This document shows, piece after piece, positions 1 through 8,775 of a DNA stretch of 64,000 bases (position 1 is its first letter; every line of letters starts with the position of its first letter). The DNA is from Sphaerochaeta halotolerans (lineage in GTDB: Bacteria; Spirochaetota; Spirochaetia; Sphaerochaetales; Sphaerochaetaceae), in NCBI RefSeq assembly GCF_003429665.1, contig NZ_QUWK01000011.1, forward strand, positions 1-64,000. The letters are read 5' to 3'. The position numbers and the translations under genes are program-made. The notes beneath the pieces were generated by a model that saw only the letters and a list, made by a program, of their open reading frames with translations, was not told the DNA's origin and made no database searches.

Positions 1-231
1 CCCGGCTTGCCTTGCTTGTAAGTTTTCCCTGTAATTCTCGCACGAACGTAGCTTGTTACACTATCGTTCTTCATTCTTGTGAATTGACTGGGAAGCCCTA
101 AAGCTTCCTAACCCGCTTGATCAACGGCCGTAAACGGCAATCATCTCGCGGTATATCTTCTCTTCTCTTCTCTCATATGTCTGTCAAAAATCTGCTCGCT
201 TACGACTTAACGTCGTTTAGCGTGCTCCGAT

Positions 232-262
232 AACATAGCAAAAGACCTCTTACAGTGTCAAG
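232..262 (-). promoter_or_regulatory. sigma70-type promoter reading leftwards (TTGACA ... TGCTATGTT) with no ORF downstream inside the window; possibly a stable RNA operon promoter
   Basis: minus strand TTGACACTGTAAGAGGTCTTTTGCTATGTTAT; no sizeable ORF between 1 and 230. Confidence 0.35.
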
Positions 263-281
263 CGTTCCATTCAAAGATTTT

Positions 282-1085
282 TCACAAATCTTGCTGTCGC
301 TTGGCGAGCAGAGCATCAACTATCTCTGCAAACCCTTCTCCACCTTCATTTTCTGCAACATAGGTAGGTAAAAACTGCATGGAATCAACTCGTTTTTTTA
401 TGTTCCCGACCCCAAAACTCAGAGGAAAATGGGAAAACATCACTTGGTCGTTTGGGGCGTCCCCACAGTAACAACCAGTTTCCAGCATTTCCTGCTCATC
501 GAGGCCAAGCACCTGGCTAAAAAAGGCTCTGGAACCTTCATACTTGTCAAACGACCCAAACCAAGCATTCACGTGTATCGAACTGACAGCTGTACCAGCA
601 CCCATATCTCGGCAGATCTCGACAATCTTATCGATACCGGCCTCAGAAAGAAAGGGGGGTTCACTTCCATGGTCAAAAGCAACATCGTATATTCGTGCAA
701 ACTGATCGCTCGATACCTTGGCACCATCAACAGAAGCGAGGACCCGTTTAATCATAGCCTGCACGCGTTCCTGATACCCTTCCTGCACAATTGAAGGATG
801 TACAAAATGACGAATAGCACCATCCTCTCGATAGAGACAGACAGCCCCGCTTTCACTCAACACTGCCTCTATCGGCCATTGGCGGAGATAGGTGTCCCCC
901 CAACCGGCTGAACCACCTGTTACACAGATGGTTCGGATTCCTGCCTCTTCAAGCTTATACAATGCTTCTAAAGCAATTGGCCGTAGTTTTCCATGGGTGG
1001 TAAGCGTGTCATCAACATCGGTGAGCAGGAAGGCAATCTTTTTTGCTTCTGTATCTAAGAGATTTTTTAATGGTTGCATGCTCAC
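282..1085 (-). CDS. HAD-superfamily hydrolase
   Basis: DVDDTLTTHGKLRP motif I, CYCGDAPNDQVMF motif IV. Confidence 0.8.
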   Translation of the reverse strand: MSMQPLKNLLDTEAKKIAFLLTDVDDTLTTHGKLRPIALEALYKLEEAGIRTICVTGGSAGWGDTYLRQWPIEAVLSESGAVCLYREDGAIRHFVHPSIVQEGYQERVQAMIKRVLASVDGAKVSSDQFARIYDVAFDHGSEPPFLSEAGIDKIVEICRDMGAGTAVSSIHVNAWFGSFDKYEGSRAFFSQVLGLDEQEMLETGCYCGDAPNDQVMFSHFPLSFGVGNIKKRVDSMQFLPTYVAENEGGEGFAEIVDALLAKRQQDL

Positions 1086-1678
1086 CGACTCATCGAAGAA
1101 AGTGTGCCATCACGAATAATAGCCCTAATATAGGTCAAGAAGGACATCACAGCAGCAATTGCTGCCAACACAAAAACCCCAGTGACTACGGGACGCAAGG
1201 CCTGGACAAACGAGGAATCACCAATCCAATTACCCAGCGCAATATAGAGGATACCCAACGCTCCACTCACTGCATACAGCACTGCCTTGCTCTTCCCCCA
1301 GATATTTGCAGCAACCGGCTTCCCCTTGCCCATCATCAGCATCCTGACAAACAGGATGGAGAACTCACGCCACATGATCAAAATAAAAGTCCAGAGTGGC
1401 ATAATTCCCGCTCCCGAGAGGCAGACAAAATAGGTCAACCTGCTAAAAGTATCAGCAAAGGGATCCATTACCTTTCCCAAGTCAGTCACCAAATTTTTAC
1501 TTCTCGCAATCTGGCCGTCCAACAGATCGGTCAGCTCTGTTAAAGCCCAAAGCACAAGCGTAAGGATGGAGGCCGCATCCTGAAATGAAGGTCCGAACCA
1601 TGAGCCAAGATGAAATGCAATGAAAAAAAGTGGTGCCATAATCAACCGCGACACAGTAAGCTTATTCGGAATATTCAT
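1082..1678 (-). CDS. pgsA: CDP-diacylglycerol--glycerol-3-phosphate 3-phosphatidyltransferase family
   Basis: CDP-alcohol phosphotransferase motif DLLDGQIARSKNLVTDLGKVMDPFAD, multiple TM segments. Confidence 0.85.
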   Translation of the reverse strand: MNIPNKLTVSRLIMAPLFFIAFHLGSWFGPSFQDAASILTLVLWALTELTDLLDGQIARSKNLVTDLGKVMDPFADTFSRLTYFVCLSGAGIMPLWTFILIMWREFSILFVRMLMMGKGKPVAANIWGKSKAVLYAVSGALGILYIALGNWIGDSSFVQALRPVVTGVFVLAAIAAVMSFLTYIRAIIRDGTLSSMSR

Positions 1679-1690
1679 ACGGACCTCTCA

Positions 1691-3199
1691 TTAGCCGAAC
1701 AAACGGCTGAATTTGTCTTCAAGGTAGCTTGTGAACAAACTCGCGTCAAGACCTCTGTTGGTTACCTTCTCCAGCGTTTCAAGGCCGGTATTGATTGCTC
1801 CTCGTTCATAGATTGAGGTTTTCAGATAGTCACTGATGGTCCCCAGATTACCACTTTGCAATAATGAAGAAACTGGCAGATCTTCCTTCACCTTTTTCCA
1901 AATCTGTGCTCCATAGAGATTTCCCAGAGCATAGGTTGGGAAATACCCGAAATCACCACTACTCCAATGGACATCCTGCAGCACCCCTTCCTTAATCGAT
2001 GCAGGAGTGAAACCCAAGAGTGAACGGTGCTCCGCATTCCACGCTTCGGGAACCTCATTGATGGAGACCTCCCCATTGATAATCATCTGTTCCAGATTAA
2101 AGCGAAGCATGACATGCAGGCTGTAGCTAACCTCGTCAGCGTTAACCCTGATCGGAGTTCTCTCCACTTTGTTAATTGCAATTACAAACTGATCCTCGGA
2201 AATCCCTGCAGTTTGTACAGGAAAGAGTGCTTTGAACCGGGGATAGTAGAAATGCCAAAACTCAGGACTTTTGGCAATCATGTTCTCCCAGAGCCTGCTC
2301 TGCGACTCATGCATTCCAAGCGAGGCGCCAACTGCCAAGCTGGTCCCCTTCAGTGCTGCATTTGAGGCACCCATCTCATAAAGAGCATGGCCTCCCTCAT
2401 GAACGGTGGAACTGAAACTATCCATCACCGAAGGATCAGTATAGCGGGTAGTAATTCGAATATCATCAGAACCAATGGTGGTGGTAAATGGATGCACAGA
2501 GACAGCACAACTCCCTCTCTGGAAGTCAAACTGCATTGCCTTCAACACCTCATTTGCAAACATCTGTTGTTGTTCAATCGGGTAGGAACCATAGAGAAAA
2601 GAACTATCCACAGTCTTTGAGGAGAATCGGTCCACCAAGGAGATCAAAGGTTCCTTGATCTCACTGAAGAGTTGGGCAACCTGGTCAGTCCTTATCCCCT
2701 CCTCAAACTCCTGGAGCAATCCATCATAGAGGCACCCTCCCTCCTGTTTCAATAGTGTAGCTTTCTCTCGCACCAACGTTACCATGGAAGAGAGGTCCCC
2801 ACTGAAGAGCGACCAATCGCCTGCCTTGCGCGCAGCAACCCAGCTGTTATGGGCTCTTGCCCCTTGTTCAGATATTGAACGTACCAATAAGACAGGAAGC
2901 TTTCTCATTTTCTCATACTCCCGTCTCCTGATCCTAATCAGCCCAAGCTCAACATCCGATGCATCATTCAAACCCTCAAGATGTGCCAACACCTCCCCCA
3001 TTTCTGGGGAACTGGCCAAGTCATGCCGCAGTTGGGCAAGATAGCCCAGTTGCACCGACCGCTCTTCCAATCCCAGAGGAGATAGTGATATCTCCTGGTC
3101 CCAGTAGAGTGTTGCCTCCATATGATCAATCAATACAATCTGGCGATCAATCTCAACCAAACGTGCATATGCTTCTCTTTGTGTCATGGATACCTCCAA
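1691..3199 (-). CDS. M32 family (Taq-type) metallocarboxypeptidase
   Basis: 502 aa; HEGGHALYE zinc motif, M32-like ESQSRLWEN. Confidence 0.9.
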   Translation of the reverse strand: MEVSMTQREAYARLVEIDRQIVLIDHMEATLYWDQEISLSPLGLEERSVQLGYLAQLRHDLASSPEMGEVLAHLEGLNDASDVELGLIRIRRREYEKMRKLPVLLVRSISEQGARAHNSWVAARKAGDWSLFSGDLSSMVTLVREKATLLKQEGGCLYDGLLQEFEEGIRTDQVAQLFSEIKEPLISLVDRFSSKTVDSSFLYGSYPIEQQQMFANEVLKAMQFDFQRGSCAVSVHPFTTTIGSDDIRITTRYTDPSVMDSFSSTVHEGGHALYEMGASNAALKGTSLAVGASLGMHESQSRLWENMIAKSPEFWHFYYPRFKALFPVQTAGISEDQFVIAINKVERTPIRVNADEVSYSLHVMLRFNLEQMIINGEVSINEVPEAWNAEHRSLLGFTPASIKEGVLQDVHWSSGDFGYFPTYALGNLYGAQIWKKVKEDLPVSSLLQSGNLGTISDYLKTSIYERGAINTGLETLEKVTNRGLDASLFTSYLEDKFSRLFG

Positions 3200-3253
3200 C
3201 TGAAATTGAGAGCCAGAATGGCTCCGGCTCTCAGTATTACATTCCTTACTGTC

Positions 3254-4999
3254 CTACAGTTGTTCCTTGCTTGCAACCTTCTCTCTCACCATATCAATGA
3301 AAGCCTGGGTTGTAAGTCCGTTCTCCTGTTTGCCGCTTCTGAGGCGTACTGAAACCTGGTCATGCTCCATCTCACGTTCACCAATGATTACCATGTACGG
3401 TATCTTCAGTTTCTGGGCGTTACGAATTTTTGCATTCATCCTGTCATCTCCAAGATCAGCAGAAACTCGAAAACCTTCGCTGCGAAGTCGCTTCTCCAAG
3501 GTCTTTGCATAGTCAAAGAAGGTCTCCCCTACTGGGATGATCTTGATCTGCTCAGGTGCAAGCCAAGGCGGGAACGCCCCTGCGTAGTGCTCGATAAGCA
3601 CCCCGAAGAACCGCTCGATGGAACCAAGGAGGGCACGGTGGATCATATAGGGACGCTTCTCCACTCCATCCTTGTCTACAAAGGTCATGTCAAATCGTTC
3701 AGGTTCGTTGAAATCGAATTGCACTGTGGAAAGCTGCCATTCACGTCCGATGGCATCCTTGACCTTCAGGTCAATCTTCGGGCCATAGAAGGCACCACCA
3801 CCCTCGTCAACCTCATAGGAAAGACCTTCCTTCTCAATGGCCTGTCTGAGGGCCTCGGTTGCATCCGCCCAACGCTGCGGATCCCCGACAGCCTTTTCCG
3901 GCATCGTGGAGAGGTATGCATTAATTTCGGAAAACCCGAAGGAGTGCAACATATGCAGCGAGAACCTGAGTACTTCCAAAATCTCATCGTTCATCTGGTC
4001 TGGAGTGACAAACAGGTGAGCATCATCCTGGGTGAACCCACGAACGCGCATCAGCCCGTGCATCGCACCAGCCTTCTCATAGCGATAGACAGTCCCCAGC
4101 TCCGCCCATCTGAAAGGCAAATCGCGATAGGAGTGCTTGCTGTTCTTATAGATCATGATGTGGAACGGACAGTTCATCGGTTTCACATAGTAATCGCTCT
4201 TGTCCATCTCCATGGGAGGATACATCCCTTCCTTGTAGAAACCAAGGTGACCACTGGTCTCCCAAAGCCAGGAACGTCCAATATGGGGGGTGTACACCAT
4301 TTCATACCCATTGGCATAGTGCTCCTTACGCCAGAAATCCTCGATTGCCTGTCTTATACGGGCACCCATTGGATGCCAATAGACAAGACCCGGACCTGCT
4401 TCCTCATGCAAACTGAACAAATCAAGTTCCTTGCCGAGCTTGCGGTGGTCGCGTTTCTCAACATCTTCAAGATGCTGCAAATAGAGACGAAGTTCCTTGG
4501 CATTGGACCAAGCCGTACCATAGATACGGGTCAGCATGGGATTGGTTTCCTTGCCTCTCCAATATGCTCCGGCAATGCTCATCAATTTGAAGGCATCACC
4601 GTTAAGCTCCTTGGTAGAATCCACATGGGGACCACGACAGAGGTCGGTAAACCCTCCTTGGTTGTAGAGGCTTACCTCTTCATCCTCGGGAATTGCCTCG
4701 AGCAATTCCAACTTGTACTTCTGGCTTGCAAAGCGCTGCTTTGCTTCATCTCGGCTGACCACCGTCCTTACAAACGGCTTATCCTCCTTGATGATTGCAC
4801 GCATCCGCTCGGAAATCTCATCGAGGTCCTCTGTGACCAGCTGCCGGGGAAGATCAAAATCATAATAGAATCCATTATCAATCGCAGGACCAATAGCAAT
4901 CTGTGCATCTGGGAACATCTCGAGAACCGCCTCTGCCATCACATGTGCCATTGAATGCCGTATCTTGGAGAGTTTCTCTCCTGCTTCTAACGTTGCCAT
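3254..4999 (-). CDS. thrS: threonyl-tRNA synthetase, apparently without the N-terminal TGS domain
   Basis: class II aaRS motifs, MNCPFHIMIY, RVRGFTQDDAHLF; begins at the editing domain (KIRHSMAHVMAEAV). Confidence 0.95.
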   Translation of the reverse strand: MATLEAGEKLSKIRHSMAHVMAEAVLEMFPDAQIAIGPAIDNGFYYDFDLPRQLVTEDLDEISERMRAIIKEDKPFVRTVVSRDEAKQRFASQKYKLELLEAIPEDEEVSLYNQGGFTDLCRGPHVDSTKELNGDAFKLMSIAGAYWRGKETNPMLTRIYGTAWSNAKELRLYLQHLEDVEKRDHRKLGKELDLFSLHEEAGPGLVYWHPMGARIRQAIEDFWRKEHYANGYEMVYTPHIGRSWLWETSGHLGFYKEGMYPPMEMDKSDYYVKPMNCPFHIMIYKNSKHSYRDLPFRWAELGTVYRYEKAGAMHGLMRVRGFTQDDAHLFVTPDQMNDEILEVLRFSLHMLHSFGFSEINAYLSTMPEKAVGDPQRWADATEALRQAIEKEGLSYEVDEGGGAFYGPKIDLKVKDAIGREWQLSTVQFDFNEPERFDMTFVDKDGVEKRPYMIHRALLGSIERFFGVLIEHYAGAFPPWLAPEQIKIIPVGETFFDYAKTLEKRLRSEGFRVSADLGDDRMNAKIRNAQKLKIPYMVIIGEREMEHDQVSVRLRSGKQENGLTTQAFIDMVREKVASKEQL

Positions 5000-5017
5000 A
5001 CTATCTCCTCACTCATA

Positions 5018-5330
5018 CCCATTCCAACAAAAAAAGCCTTCATGCCCTCACCCTACCGGGTGGCATGTTCCACTTCCGGCAAGGACGAAGACATGAAAGC
5101 TCTCATGTTCCGCGGTTCCACCTTGCTTCCCTTCCCAGCTTATTCACTCTGGGAAAGACACTCATTGCACCTGTATCGCCAGGTATGCGGCATGGCCTAC
5201 TAACTGATGCGTTCGACCTGCAGCTCAAAAGGGGTTTTCATCGGGCGCCATTCAGACTTCTCTCAACCAAGGAAGTCCTCTCTTTGAATCCGCTACCGAC
5301 TACTCGTCTTTCTCATCGCCTTGTCCTATA
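5018..5330 (-). promoter_or_regulatory. T-box leader of thrS with candidate Thr (ACC) specifier
   Basis: minus strand: GATGAGAAAGACGAGTAGT (K-turn/AGTA region), AGAGAG and GGTTG distal elements, GAAAACCCCTTTTGAGCTG specifier region, GGTGGAACCGCGG T-box core (5110-5122), antiterminator GCAAGG...CCTTGC (5126/5079), terminator AGCTTTCATG...CATGAAGGCT+TTTTTTT (5101 to 5029). Confidence 0.88.
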
Positions 5331-5358
5331 GAATGCTCACATCGAAGCAATTAGTCAA
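5330..5358 (-). promoter_or_regulatory. candidate promoter of the thrS T-box leader
   Basis: TTGACT-N17-CATTCT on minus strand immediately upstream of leader stem I. Confidence 0.4.
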
Positions 5359-5834
5359 GTCCAAAGTGCCTGGGAAATAATCTTGGCAGCACGTTCCAAC
5401 AGATGTTGGTCATCTTCAGCAAAACGCCCTCTTTGGGCGCTATCCACATCCAGGACTCCTAGCACATCCCCATTTTTATTGATCAAGGGAACCACCAATT
5501 CACTTCTGGAAGCACTGTCACAGGCAATGTGGCCAGGAAAGGTGTGCACATCGTCTACCCTCACACTCTGTTTTGAACGAGCAGCAAGTCCACATACTCC
5601 ACGATCCAAGCTGATATCAGTGCAGGCAACTTTTCCCTGGAATGGACCAAGCACCAAGGCCGTGCGGTCCTCCTTCATGAGGTAAAACCCCACCCAGTTG
5701 ATCCTCTCCAGATACTGGTTGAGCAGAGCTGAGACATTGGAAAGATGGCAATATCGTCTCTCTATACTCCCATCCCACCCTTCAGTTATTGCAGAAAGTT
5801 GTTCAAGGAATGAACTGCCTGTACCTACATGCAT
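5355..5834 (-). CDS. GAF-domain free methionine-(R)-sulfoxide reductase-like
   Basis: NWVGFYL ... LGPFQGKVAC ... RGVCG ... FPGHIACDSASRSELVVPL ... GVLDVDS. Confidence 0.85.
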   Translation of the reverse strand: MHVGTGSSFLEQLSAITEGWDGSIERRYCHLSNVSALLNQYLERINWVGFYLMKEDRTALVLGPFQGKVACTDISLDRGVCGLAARSKQSVRVDDVHTFPGHIACDSASRSELVVPLINKNGDVLGVLDVDSAQRGRFAEDDQHLLERAAKIISQALWT

Positions 5835-5838
5835 ATGA

Positions 5839-7311
5839 TTACTCCTTGGGCTTCAGTATTGCACGCATCGCTTCTACGGGGCTAGAGGCTCTATTGCCTC
5901 CCCTGAGTCGAAGTGCAACAGAGGGCTTTACTACCACCCCCGGCCCGTTGATACAGCCACCTTCACAGCACATGACCTCAACCAAGTCGGCATCTACAGG
6001 TCTTTTCTCCCACGTTTTCATCACCCGGGCCATTTTTCTGTCTATCCCATTCACCGGGAAGAACGAAATCTCATCCCCAATCGCAGCACGCTTGTTCACA
6101 CAGGCAGCAGCACCGCCAGAGAGGGCAAATTCCCTGCAATCTTCAAAGCGGGAAACATCTTCAAGATCAGTGGCATCCATCTCCCGAACATCAATATCTT
6201 TTGCGACAAAGAGGGACGCCAGTTCGCTGAAGGTCAGCACACCGTCTATGGTGCCAAGGGAGGCAGCCTCATCTTTCTTTGCCAGACAAGGACCGATGAA
6301 AATCACACTCGTATCCTTATTCCGCTCCTTGGCCAGCATTGCTGTGTATGCCATCGGGGAGAGAGCTGATGACCGACGATTCTCAAGGAACGGAAGGTGC
6401 TTGTCTACCAGCGTCATGTACGCTGAACAACAGCTTGTTGTCATGAATCCTGTTCCTTCTCTCTTTCTGGAGGCCAATTCTTCAGCCTCGTGCAAGCACG
6501 TTTCATGAGCACCTTCACTGACCTCAATCACTGAGGTGAAGCCGGTGGCAAGCAGAGCATGCTTTATTTGGGCAAGGGTTCCGGGAAATTGCCCTTCAAT
6601 CGCTGGCGCAATAATTGCAGTCATATGGTCTCTGTTTTTGAGTTTTTTGGCTACAGTCATGATTGTTGAACGCTCCACAATCGCTCCAAAAGGACAGCTT
6701 ATTGCGCATTTTCCGCAACTGATGCATCTGTCCCAATCAATTTCCACATAGCCCGTTTCATTCTTTTTCACTGCATCTACTGGACAAGCCTGTTCACAGG
6801 GAACGGGAATATGCACTACTGCATGGAAGGGGCATACCTCCATGCATTTCCCACAACGGATGCACCTGCTCTCATCGATGTGTGCCTTGCCCCCTGAGAA
6901 GGTAATGCAGTCCTTCGGGCAATTGGAAAGACAAGGACGCGCAAAACATCCACGACAGGCATCACTGATCATGTATCGATCGGGAGGGCAGGATGAACAA
7001 GCAGTGCTGATTGTCGTCAACAAAGGGGAAAGCGGTTTGTCTTCCTCCATGATCTCCTGCACATAGGAAGAGAGGCTCTTCATTTCATCATCCTCTCTCT
7101 CGATATCAAAACCCAAGAAGGCCATGATACGGTAGCGTACCATCGCCCGTTCCTTGTAGATGCAACACCGAGTGGGAATACGTTGCTTTGGAATGAGCTG
7201 TATGGGAATCTTGTCCACATTCTGGACCAAGGTATCTTGGAAAAATTGCTTGAGCACCTCAGTGTGCACTTGGCGCTTGATTGTTGTGTACTGGTTGTTC
7301 AATTCAAGCAT
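5839..7311 (-). CDS. [FeFe]-hydrogenase-type protein with ferredoxin clusters (hfsD-like)
   Basis: two 4Fe-4S CxxCxxCxxxC sites; H-cluster motifs TSCCSAY (L1), GPCLAKKDE (L2), EVMCCEGGCINGPG (L3). Confidence 0.85.
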   Translation of the reverse strand: MLELNNQYTTIKRQVHTEVLKQFFQDTLVQNVDKIPIQLIPKQRIPTRCCIYKERAMVRYRIMAFLGFDIEREDDEMKSLSSYVQEIMEEDKPLSPLLTTISTACSSCPPDRYMISDACRGCFARPCLSNCPKDCITFSGGKAHIDESRCIRCGKCMEVCPFHAVVHIPVPCEQACPVDAVKKNETGYVEIDWDRCISCGKCAISCPFGAIVERSTIMTVAKKLKNRDHMTAIIAPAIEGQFPGTLAQIKHALLATGFTSVIEVSEGAHETCLHEAEELASRKREGTGFMTTSCCSAYMTLVDKHLPFLENRRSSALSPMAYTAMLAKERNKDTSVIFIGPCLAKKDEAASLGTIDGVLTFSELASLFVAKDIDVREMDATDLEDVSRFEDCREFALSGGAAACVNKRAAIGDEISFFPVNGIDRKMARVMKTWEKRPVDADLVEVMCCEGGCINGPGVVVKPSVALRLRGGNRASSPVEAMRAILKPKE

Positions 7312-7570
7312 GGACGGCCTCCCGCAATAATTTACATAACTTATCCTGGGTCATCTCTCCAAATACTTTTCCATCAATCTCAATATAGGGGGGACGGACG
7401 GCCATTGTATCATCCTTGCAACCTGAGATGCAGGAAATGCCATGGATATCACATCCTGCAAGCACAACAGGGTCCAAAAAATCCTGGTAAAGCAATAGAT
7501 CGGCCCCACCCTGCACAAAACATGCAGTCCCCACACAAATCCTGACACTCACCTTCTCTTTCTTTCCCAT
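7304..7570 (-). CDS. thioredoxin-like [2Fe-2S] ferredoxin (NuoE-like)
   Basis: VRICVGTACFVQGGADLL ... CISGCKDDTMAVRPPYIEIDGKVFGEMT; start chosen at MGKKEKV. Confidence 0.75.
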   Translation of the reverse strand: MGKKEKVSVRICVGTACFVQGGADLLLYQDFLDPVVLAGCDIHGISCISGCKDDTMAVRPPYIEIDGKVFGEMTQDKLCKLLREAVHA

Positions 7571-7581
7571 GACTGTATCTC

Positions 7582-8775
7582 CTATATATATTCCAAAGAT
7601 GTTTCTTTCAAATAGTTGTCTTCCAATGCCCGCTGCAACCTGCAAATCAAGGTTCTACGAATCCCAATTTCCACCGGAATGCTGGGATCTTGGTGTGCTT
7701 CATTAATTTTCGTTCCGACGATGAAGTGTACTTGATCACTCTCTTGCATGACCTGAATGAACTTCTTCACTGCATCATTGGGTAGGGTATATGCTTGCCT
7801 TTTTTGCTCCAGGACGGTTGCCACTTTACTCAGTGTCAACATCCCTTCCGTCACCAGATCCAGCCCTTCCATCTTCGAGCATGGCGGTACTTGTGGGGAC
7901 CAACAGCTCATATCAACTTTCAAAGGTCGATTCAGGATTCTGCTTACAATCTGGGCTGTCGTTCCTCCACTGACAATCCGTTTCCCTTCAAAACTCCGGA
8001 TTTTCTCTACCAGTACACAATCTTGTTCTTTCTTAAAGGGAGGACCAGTTACTACCAGTGTCCTCCTGGGTTTTCTCACATACAAAACCATACAGGTAAT
8101 GTCATCCTTTGCAGTAAGACGATCGAGCGTATGGGCATGGGCCACAACATCCCGTGCAAGATCGTGACTAGATATATCTGGATTCCGTTCGATTAACTTT
8201 TGGGCGAATGACCTCACTCCATCAAGACGCCAGCCCAAGGGAAGCGATTTTCCCATGCCAGCCTGGGTAACACCATCACTAAATATCAAGAGACGACTTC
8301 CAATGGGAAGCTTCAGAAAAGAATGCCCTAACACTTCCCGCTTAAATGCCCCATCCCTTTTGAGATCAATCTTCTCCCGTTCCCATCGGACGGGAACACC
8401 CCCTTGGAACATGAGTGCTGAAGGATTGTCGTACTCAACAAGATTCACCAGTACTTCACCCGCGTTGTTCCTTCTCAGATCAGCAATGGTGAATGTTGCA
8501 TAGCTGATCTTTCTTTCCTTGCACACAGGAAGTGTATTCATGATAATCTTAGCTGAGCGCGTCAAATCCATGGGACTGAAGCTAAGCTTATGGGCCATAC
8601 GGGCTGTAAGGCTTGCCAACACATTTGCCTTTACGCCACTACCCAGTCCATCACTGAGTGTGCAGACAATCTGGCCAGATGCATCCTGTCTAGACAGCAG
8701 GAACACATCCCCTCCAATTTTTTGACCATGCTTGTAGATTTGTGCATAATCTACATCAATGAAAACGTCGTTCAT
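7582..8775 (-). CDS. SpoIIE-family PP2C-like serine phosphatase (hfsC-like)
   Basis: SDGLGSGVKANVLASLTARM, LLIFSDGVTQAG, TAKDDITCMVL. Confidence 0.85.
   Translation of the reverse strand: MNDVFIDVDYAQIYKHGQKIGGDVFLLSRQDASGQIVCTLSDGLGSGVKANVLASLTARMAHKLSFSPMDLTRSAKIIMNTLPVCKERKISYATFTIADLRRNNAGEVLVNLVEYDNPSALMFQGGVPVRWEREKIDLKRDGAFKREVLGHSFLKLPIGSRLLIFSDGVTQAGMGKSLPLGWRLDGVRSFAQKLIERNPDISSHDLARDVVAHAHTLDRLTAKDDITCMVLYVRKPRRTLVVTGPPFKKEQDCVLVEKIRSFEGKRIVSGGTTAQIVSRILNRPLKVDMSCWSPQVPPCSKMEGLDLVTEGMLTLSKVATVLEQKRQAYTLPNDAVKKFIQVMQESDQVHFIVGTKINEAHQDPSIPVEIGIRRTLICRLQRALEDNYLKETSLEYI

Noticed and set aside
3362-4954. 530-aa plus-strand ORF opposite thrS
   Set aside because: Shadow ORF antisense to a clearly recognisable ThrS; low-complexity translation with no family motif.
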